Assembly (NCBI GenBank): GCA_027309085.1
Contig: DAIDDL010000014.1
Span: 21,906-85,905, forward strand
Length of the DNA stretch: 64,000 bases
DNA from: Sulfobacillus sp.
GTDB lineage: Bacteria; Bacillota; Sulfobacillia; Sulfobacillales; Sulfobacillaceae
Direction: 5' to 3'
A program made the translations under genes and the position numbers. The notes beneath the pieces were generated by a model. The model was not told where the DNA came from. It did not search any database and was given only the letters and a program-made list of their open reading frames with translations. Of this stretch, positions 57,547 through 64,000 are shown in pieces. How positions within the stretch are numbered: the first letter of the stretch is position 1; each line of letters starts with the position of its first letter.

Positions 57547-59649
57547 TTACGCCAGGAGATTCACGAGTGAGACCAATAGGGGAAACAGTCCGATCCGGGC
57601 GGGCAGGCGCGCATCATCCGGATCCGTATAGGTCATCAGCCAGTCGCGTACGCAGACTTGAGCGGGATCCATGAAATTTCGGCGAATCTCATAGGCTACG
57701 TGGGGAAACCAGGAAGCGCCACGTTCCCCCGCAGGACGGTGTTCAGCATATTCGGCATACTGCCGCAGCCGATGAAGCGCACTACCGCCCAGCAATCCCT
57801 GTTTTTTCCAGTCCGACAGCTGGGTGGCTTCTTCCCATAAGGCTTGGTAACGCGCCCAGCTGAGGGAAGTCTCACCGATGGCGACCTGATTCCGCCCGGC
57901 GGTCTGGCCTTGCTGCTGCCGTTCTTGCGCGGGAATATTTTTAGCGTGCTGCAATGCCGTTTCCACCCGCGATGTCGCTAGCGCCAGCGAAAGATGCGGG
58001 GGGACAAAAATCAAGCCCGCTGAGAGGCTCATTTCCTCATGATAGCCGGTATACTCCTGGAAAGCCTTGTGCAATGTCAACGCAAACTGCGCAATATGGC
58101 GTGCTCCGCCGATCAGGTAGACATCATCGCCTCCGGAAAACACCGCATAGAGGAATTGGCTGCGGGTTTCCATCAGGGTCCGCAGCCCCTCTGTGAAGAA
58201 GCGATCCAAGGCTTCACTCAGCATCATCACCCGGTAGACGTCGCCGCCAGCGGGGGGGCCATCGCGCAGGCCCAAAGCAAATACCAGGCCGAGATTGTCC
58301 ACGTCCGCTTTCAGGTATCCGAGGCGGGGCGAGGCCGCTCCCTCTGGGGCATCCAGCGCGGCTAAACACTCAAACGTATACAGTTGCCCTGCCCGCACGG
58401 GATCCCGCACCTGACTGGCCAGACAGTGCGGACACTCTTCGGACGCCACCGGCAAAGAGAGGTTCATCCACGTGGTCGGGGTCGCCGCCTCCTGCGGCGA
58501 TACATTAATCGCCCGCACGGCCCCGGTCCGGGGCCGCTTCTCGCTCAGATCCACGCTATATTGATCGCCTATGGGCACTAGTCCGTGGGCATCATGCCGA
58601 AGTGTCATCCAATGCATGCGCCAGACCTTGGCACCAATCCGCCGGTCCAAGGCACATTCGGTGCAGAGACCCTCGGGTTCCTGCGCGGGCTGCTCTTCGC
58701 ACACCACACAGCGCGGCAATCCTAAGAGGTTCCGCCAGATCCACGGATCCGAGTTCGTCTTGACCGCCGCCCCGAATATCTCAGCGAAAGGCTGGCGCTT
58801 TAAGACGGCCACGTCTCGATGCAGGGATTCGCTCGCCTGGGCATATTGCGTAAAAAATTCGTCTGCGGACACCGCACGTTCGGCCGTGATCAATTGCACC
58901 CGGGCGTGTGTATGTTCCTGCAGCCAGGTGTTGACCTCTTCACGCCATGGCTGAAATGACTGCGATGGCGGCAGCAGGAGTGAGAAACCTCCACCCACAG
59001 CCGACAGAACCAGCAAGCCCGTGTGCGTATACTCCTCACTCGCGGCCCACGGCAGCCCCAAAGCAATCCAGCCAATCCGTGCGCTACGTGCCCGCAAGGT
59101 TTTCGCTAAGCCGTGAACGCCGACCCGGTGGGCGGCGAAGACGTAGGATTGAATCCCAGAAAGGTCGCCATACACCAGCTGCGCTCGGTGACCTTCCGCG
59201 GCGAGACGCCAGGCCACTTGCATGCGCAGAAAGACGGGCACCGGGACGATAGGCCCTGCGGGAGACACCGGGATTCCAAAGCCATAGGCCCATTGATCGC
59301 TGATCGCCATGAGCTGTTCCAACAGCGCAGCGGAGGTCCCTTGGATTTTGCGCGTCTCTTGAATGATCTGCTGCACGCACTGATTCCACGCAGTGCGGAA
59401 CGATTCCGGGCTATACGGACGGATGACGGGCACAGGAGAAAAGTCCGGAGCGATATACAAGGGAGGAACCGGGGCCGGACGTTGCAGAGAAATGAGATGA
59501 AAGACGCTCGGCAAGGGCACAATCATCCCGATCGCGGGAAGCGGGTGGCCGACCATCGGGTGCTGATCCACCGTGAGCGTCAAAGAGTGCTGCGCCCAAG
59601 TAGTCCAGACGTCCAACGCCCATTGCAACACGTCCACAGTCCGCATCAA
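57547..59649 (-). CDS. csm1: Cas10/Csm1 without HD domain
   Basis: A 700-residue Cas10. The first palm has LVYGDLSGIQSYVF; a zinc-finger region CVVCEEQPAQEPEGLCTEC and CPHC follows; the second palm carries the cyclase motif FSGGDDVYLIGG (Gly506-Asp509). No H-D motif or HD-nuclease domain precedes the first palm, so the ssDNA nuclease activity is probably missing, while cyclic oligoadenylate synthesis should work and fits the csm6 gene downstream. It overlaps cas6 by 4 bases. Confidence 0.92.
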   Translation of the reverse strand: MMRTVDVLQWALDVWTTWAQHSLTLTVDQHPMVGHPLPAIGMIVPLPSVFHLISLQRPAPVPPLYIAPDFSPVPVIRPYSPESFRTAWNQCVQQIIQETRKIQGTSAALLEQLMAISDQWAYGFGIPVSPAGPIVPVPVFLRMQVAWRLAAEGHRAQLVYGDLSGIQSYVFAAHRVGVHGLAKTLRARSARIGWIALGLPWAASEEYTHTGLLVLSAVGGGFSLLLPPSQSFQPWREEVNTWLQEHTHARVQLITAERAVSADEFFTQYAQASESLHRDVAVLKRQPFAEIFGAAVKTNSDPWIWRNLLGLPRCVVCEEQPAQEPEGLCTECALDRRIGAKVWRMHWMTLRHDAHGLVPIGDQYSVDLSEKRPRTGAVRAINVSPQEAATPTTWMNLSLPVASEECPHCLASQVRDPVRAGQLYTFECLAALDAPEGAASPRLGYLKADVDNLGLVFALGLRDGPPAGGDVYRVMMLSEALDRFFTEGLRTLMETRSQFLYAVFSGGDDVYLIGGARHIAQFALTLHKAFQEYTGYHEEMSLSAGLIFVPPHLSLALATSRVETALQHAKNIPAQERQQQGQTAGRNQVAIGETSLSWARYQALWEEATQLSDWKKQGLLGGSALHRLRQYAEYAEHRPAGERGASWFPHVAYEIRRNFMDPAQVCVRDWLMTYTDPDDARLPARIGLFPLLVSLVNLLA

Positions 59650-60356
59650 ATCCTCCCCTTTTCAGCGGGCTCGGGCAGGAATGCAGCACAGCAGCCAAAT
59701 CCCACGCCATTCCGGCGGCCGACGCCGATGTCATAGAGCAATTGGAGAATAGGAGGGCTGCCCTGCATCATAAACGTGCCGCGATATCCGACTACGGGCG
59801 TCGTGCCATACCAACTGCGCACCCGCAGGCTATCCACGGCCCAAATAGTGATCGGCTCCCCCTTGTCTCCCAAGAATTGCTGAGCCTTGGCTGCCGCGTT
59901 GTGGGCGATATGCGCGGCAAACTGGGGATCCTCCGGCGCATACGAGATGATGCGCCCGTCCACGTTGTCATCCGCTACAATCGGGGACAAGGTCGTCAAT
60001 CCCATCACACGGTGGTTCCATGGCACCGCAGGTTCCACTTCAAGGCCCGTCACGGGAACCGTTTGAGTTCCCAACGTCAAAGACCGCGTGGTCGTTAACT
60101 GCCGTAGGGCTTCGGAAGCATCCCGCGCATACGCAAAACTCAGCCACCAATCTACGGGACCCCGCAACACCAAGGTGTGATCCACCAGGTGAGCACGCCC
60201 CAGCAAGCGGGAAAAGGTGAAAGGGCGAAACGCATGCGATGCATGCCACGCGGCCACATCGGTCTCGGGGAGGAGATGGTAGAAAGCGCGTTGTAAAATG
60301 CGGTGATGCGCTACAGGCAACGACACGGGGCCAGAAAAGGTAATCCGAATACGCAT
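59646..60356 (-). CDS. cas6: Cas6 crRNA-processing endonuclease
   Basis: A 236-residue Cas6. The C-terminal Gly-rich RAMP loop is DIGVGRRNGVGFGCC, and the two ferredoxin-like halves are of normal length. His residues near the start (VAHHRILQ) may be catalytic. Cas6 cuts within the repeat to leave the 8-base handle. It is the first gene of the operon; GAGG precedes the ATG at 60356. Confidence 0.88.
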   Translation of the reverse strand: MRIRITFSGPVSLPVAHHRILQRAFYHLLPETDVAAWHASHAFRPFTFSRLLGRAHLVDHTLVLRGPVDWWLSFAYARDASEALRQLTTTRSLTLGTQTVPVTGLEVEPAVPWNHRVMGLTTLSPIVADDNVDGRIISYAPEDPQFAAHIAHNAAAKAQQFLGDKGEPITIWAVDSLRVRSWYGTTPVVGYRGTFMMQGSPPILQLLYDIGVGRRNGVGFGCCAAFLPEPAEKGRI

Positions 60357-60362
60357 AATCAC

Positions 60363-60589
60363 GCCTCATTTCATTACACTATTCGACAATAACGCCTCCC
60401 CCACGGCACGAGCACGGATGTATTACTGCCATTTCCTCCAAATTGTACCATAGAAGGTCATCCATTCGGCATCCTCTTCCAGCGTTTTCTGCCTATTCAC
60501 AGGGTTCGTGGAACAAGGTTCCATCGTGATTTAGCAAAACGGCACGGGGGTCTCATTGTTGCCGTCAATGACACCACCACCACATGGTT
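60363..60589. other. Region between cas6 and array 2
   Basis: Carries the likely cas promoter on the minus strand (TACAAT -10-like box near 60453, no strong -35). A short palindrome GGAAC-aa-GGTTCC lies near 60510. Confidence 0.4.
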
Positions 60590-63422
60590 GTTTCCATCCC
60601 TCATAGGGACAATCCACACTGCCTTCCCATTCTTCAGCAGTATACGGTTCCACACGTTTCCATCCCTCATAGGGACAATCCACACGAAATAACATGACTG
60701 AGTTAAATTTTGACTATGGGATGTTTCCATCCCTCATAGGGACAATCCACACCATCATAGACGACCGCACATCTTGTTTGCTAGGCATGTTTCCATCCCT
60801 CATAGGGACAATCCACACGCACAGGAAATGATTCGGAAATTCGGGATTGAGGCCTCGTTTCCATCCCTCATAGGGACAATCCACACTCACTTATAGTGTA
60901 TCACAGGGGTGGATAGGGTGTGTTTCCATCCCTCATAGGGACAATCCACACACATGGTGCTCCCCGGTACGAGCCAGTCCGAAGTATGTTTCCATCCCTC
61001 ATAGGGACAATCCACACCACGAGGATACTAATATGAAACTAGTCAACGATTTAGGTTTCCATCCCTCATAGGGACAATCCACACTCATATCCGAGATTGA
61101 TTTTGACGAGGTCCGCAGGTTTCCATCCCTCATAGGGACAATCCACACTCGATTCCCGAGACGATCCCGTATGACGACTATTATCCGTTTCCATCCCTCA
61201 TAGGGACAATCCACACCCCCACCAGCTGCCGTTCCTGAATCCGGCGAGTTCGCCGTTTCCATCCCTCATAGGGACAATCCACACTTAGAGCTTGAAGAAC
61301 ATGAAGGTATCGGAGAGGTAGCGTTTCCATCCCTCATAGGGACAATCCACACACCAGATATGGCATGTCGTGATGGACGAGGACACGGGTTTCCATCCCT
61401 CATAGGGACAATCCACACTCGCCGCCTTGTGGCAAGACAAGCTCCGGCGCTTAGTCGTTTCCATCCCTCATAGGGACAATCCACACGTCCAAATCACGCT
61501 CTATCGCTATCGCGTGACGAGCGTTTCCATCCCTCATAGGGACAATCCACACCACATAGGTATTGCCAATGTTGTTGCGGATCTGGTGTTTCCATCCCTC
61601 ATAGGGACAGACAATCCACACTTAGAACGGGTGCATCAACCGGGATTCGTGATGCACAGTTTCCATCCCTCATAGGGACAATCCACACCTTGGACTCGTT
61701 GCTAAGTGTTATGTCTTACGCTATTTGGCCACCTAAGTCTCAACTTAGCTCGCCGAGTATGGAGGAGCGCGTTTGGTCGCTAAGCAAACCGGTGGAGGCT
61801 CTTGACGAGTACTTTTGCCCGCGGTAGCGGCGGTCCAGAGCGCATGGATGCGGCTGTGCGGACTCTGGACCGCCGGCTGCCGCGGGCGGTATCCTCAAGA
61901 GAGAGCGTCCCCAGAGAGCCTGGAGGCGGCGGAGAAAGTTAAGAAAAACCCGGGCATTTTCGGCCAAATAACGTGAGAATCGACACTAAGAAGGAATATC
62001 AGGAAACATGTTTCCATCCCTCATAGGGACAATCCACACTCGGGGAATCCTTCGAAATCGTTCGGCGTGGTCGGCGTTTCCATCCCTCATAGGGACAATC
62101 CACACAAGCGCGGGGATTGGCGGATCCCACCAAAGGCATGTTTCCATCCCTCATAGGGACAATCCACACTTTTCACGCACTCCCCGTTTACCAGATCCAT
62201 GCGGGTTTCCATCCCTCATAGGGACAATCCACACACAGCTCCGTTTCTGGGGCCGCTTTGGTGGCTCAAGGGTTTCCATCCCTCATAGGGACAATCCACA
62301 CCTCACGGATCAAGAAGCGTACCTCACGGTGGTGGAGTTTCCATCCCTCATAGGGACAATCCACACCCCGCCCCTTCCCCTCGCCATGCGGGGACAAAAT
62401 CGTTTCCATCCCTCATAGGGACAATCCACACTCCAATGGGATACGAGAATTGTGTGGATATCTCAGGTTTCCATCCCTCATAGGGACAATCCACACAACT
62501 TTAAGGGCATGCGTAGCTGTTTATACCCACGAAGTTTCCATCCCTCATAGGGACAATCCACACACGACTACCACAATACCGAATGCACGATCCGCATGCA
62601 GTTTCCATCCCTCATAGGGACAATCCACACAGAACAACAGGGAATTACGTGGGAACGGGGCCAGAGTTTCCATCCCTCATAGGGACAATCCACACCTCCT
62701 TTACGCCGCTACGGCGGTGTCCTGCGTGACTGTGTTTCCATCCCTCATAGGGACAATCCACACGGTGATAGCGACGTGATACGGGTGAGCGGAAGCGGGT
62801 TTCCATCCCTCATAGGGACAATCCACACGCGTTATGCTTTCGTCCAAAGCCGCTAGGAAGTTCCCAGTTTCCATCCCTCATAGGGACAATCCACACCGAG
62901 ACCGTGCGAAACGTCACGGGACCGACCGGAGTTTCCATCCCTCATAGGGACAATCCACACTTCACCCATTGCCCCGACCAGCTGACCAGGATACGCAGTT
63001 TCCATCCCTCATAGGGACAATCCACACGCGGGTCTTGAGTTTATCCCCTTCCCATTGAGCTGTTTCCATCCCTCATAGGGACAATCCACACGCGGGACCG
63101 TGGTAGGGGTCAGCGGGACGGTAGCCAGGTTTCCATCCCTCATAGGGACAATCCACACATGCAGCTCACGGGAATGCAGCGACAGCAGATACGGGTTTCC
63201 ATCCCTCATAGGGACAATCCACACTCCAGTACCGGCCTTCGGTTCCCCGCGACACTCGGGTTTCCATCCCTCATAGGGACAATCCACACGCGGAACGGAC
63301 TGCGGCAGAAAGGCGGAACGCGTGTTTCCATCCCTCATAGGGACAATCCACACGGGCGCTCCTTCCCGATCTTGGGACCTGTGCCCTGAGTGGTTTCCAT
63401 CCCTCATAGGGACAATCCACAC
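60590..63422 (-). CRISPR. CRISPR array 2: 39 repeats, 38 spacers, one split by a MITE
   Basis: Seventeen repeats (60590-61688) and 22 repeats (62010-63422), 30 bases each. They start GTTTCCATCCC like array 1 but end CAATCCACAC. Spacers are 34-39 bases. The repeat at 61588-61621 is 34 bases because GACA is duplicated. Transcription runs right to left from the leader at 63423. The 18th unit is interrupted by a 279-bp MITE. Confidence 0.97.
61707..61985. mobile_element. MITE, family 1, copy B (279 bp) inside a CRISPR spacer
   Basis: Same length as copy A at 44781. Ends TGTTATGTC...TATTTGGCC and GGCCAAATAACGT...CGACA, flanked by the 5-base duplication CTAAG (61702-61706 and 61986-61990). Removing it and one CTAAG leaves a spacer of 37 bases, the normal size. 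Confidence 0.88.
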
Positions 63423-63590
63423 CCGTCAAACCCTGACAGGACTTCATTAAGTATACACCTTTGGTCTGGGATAATTTACCTGATAAATTATGAGAAATCC
63501 CGCATCGCTGATGGACCCACGTTTTCCACCGATCATGTCATGTCGTCGATCGCCCGGGGTTTTTGCGCTATTGCCGATCGACGACAACTT
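63423..63590 (-). promoter_or_regulatory. CRISPR leader of array 2
   Basis: Same blocks as leader 1: AGTATA 63450-63455, GGGATAATTTACCTGA, and the inverted repeat GTCGTCGATC (63542) / GATCGACGAC (63576). Confidence 0.75.
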
Positions 63591-63886
63591 TCGGGGGCTC
63601 CATCGGGGGCCTGGATATCCCTTGGTCGATGGCCTTTGTGGATGATTATCGTCGCAGCAAACGCATTGCCTCCACCCGCCACCAATCTTTCGTGGCGTAC
63701 TCCCCTTTTGCTCGGCCAATCGGTCCTTTCCGGTTCCCTTTTAGTCGGCCATTTATACTACCATCCGTTTGAATTATTCTGGCTCATTGTAAGCAGCACC
63801 TCGCAAAGTCATACTGACGCCCCTCACTGCGATCCAAAATTACGTGGAAATACTCTTTGGCGTAGCGCCCTTTCAAATTGGAATCT
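63591..63886. other. Intergenic stretch after leader 2
   Basis: Some further similarity to the far part of leader 1 (AATC-x-x-TCGTGGCGT). No gene recognised. Confidence 0.35.
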
Positions 63887-64000
63887 TCAACCCGCTGGGG
63901 TAGTCCATCCCTTCGCTGATAGGATTCTGGTGTAGTCAGTTCGTGACGGAAGAACTAGCCTCTGTTGAGCACGGGTCACCGCGACGTACCACAGGTTCCG
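63887..64000 (-). CDS. UvrD-like helicase, C-terminal end (partial)
   Basis: The window edge cuts a minus-strand gene. The last 37 residues read RNLWYVAVTRAQQRLVLPSR and on to stop at 63887-63889. The V-A-V-T-R-A sequence is motif VI of UvrD/Rep/PcrA superfamily 1 helicases. Most of the gene lies outside the window. Confidence 0.7.
   Translation of the reverse strand, partial: RNLWYVAVTRAQQRLVLPSRTDYTRILSAKGWTTPAG

Noticed and set aside
59113..59736. Plus-strand frame opposite cas10
   Set aside because: Low-complexity basic shadow of Cas10 with no start site.
60497..63500. Similar repeat-derived frames across array 2
   Set aside because: Same reason; the repeats give periodic peptides but no genes.

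Overview
The window reads as part of a large, GC-rich accessory replicon (plasmid, phage-plasmid or integrative element) of a Gram-positive-like bacterium. Evidence: very strong AAAGGAG/GGAGGTGAT Shine-Dalgarno sites, ATG/GTG/TTG starts, an SSB ending in DFPDDLPF, a primary-type sigma factor, a bacterial tRNA-Trp, and type III-A CRISPR genes. A thermoacidophilic Firmicute such as Sulfobacillus would fit, but that is inference only. No capsid, conjugation, rRNA or housekeeping operons are visible.

Positions 1-12300 are a plus-strand string of small accessory genes, most with their own Shine-Dalgarno site and a hairpin terminator: SSB, zinc ribbons, an AAA ATPase, DUF2493 (broken), DUF4326, DUF3846, Nudix, a sigma factor, an ArdC-like antirestriction protein, DUF3850 and DUF4325. 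Positions 12370-16500 hold stability and RNA modules: an AbiE toxin-antitoxin pair, a Phd/Doc-like pair, and a twice-repeated block of tRNA-like structured RNAs that includes a good tRNA-Trp. Positions 16500-23730 hold more small genes, a secreted phospholipase-D-like lipoprotein and an Fst/par-like type I toxin locus.

Positions 23800-30750 form the most unusual block. A ParB gene is divergent from a PRTRC cassette encoding an E2-like protein (PRTRC-B), a ubiquitin-like protein (PRTRC-C), a JAB-type isopeptidase (PRTRC-A), an E1-like ThiF protein and a Cys/His-rich protein. Next to it lies a gene that looks like a very divergent sliding clamp. Positions 31100-42500 carry a DUF1778-GNAT toxin-antitoxin pair and a replication/recombination set: a DUF6094 methyltransferase, a SNF2-like helicase, an Fe-S RecB-type exonuclease, an ERF annealing protein and an HNH nuclease. 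A second par-like type I toxin locus follows at 42533-42870.

From about 43500 the coding strand switches to minus and the DNA is more eroded: gene fragments, a MITE-interrupted small gene, an OB-fold/ParB-domain fusion, and a tyrosine recombinase lacking key catalytic residues. A likely defence cluster follows at 48065-52950: a PD-(D/E)XK nuclease, an OLD-like ATPase, a frameshifted PLD-like gene and an RHH regulator. Positions 53011-63590 are a type III-A CRISPR system: cas6-csm1-csm2-csm3-csm4-csm6, without csm5, cas1 or cas2, flanked by arrays of 11 and 39 repeats. One spacer of the large array is split by a 279-bp MITE. The right edge enters the 3' end of a UvrD-like helicase gene.

Taken together the element carries its own DNA metabolism, at least five addiction modules, antirestriction and defence functions, and a ubiquitin-like conjugation cassette that may act on its partition or replication machinery.
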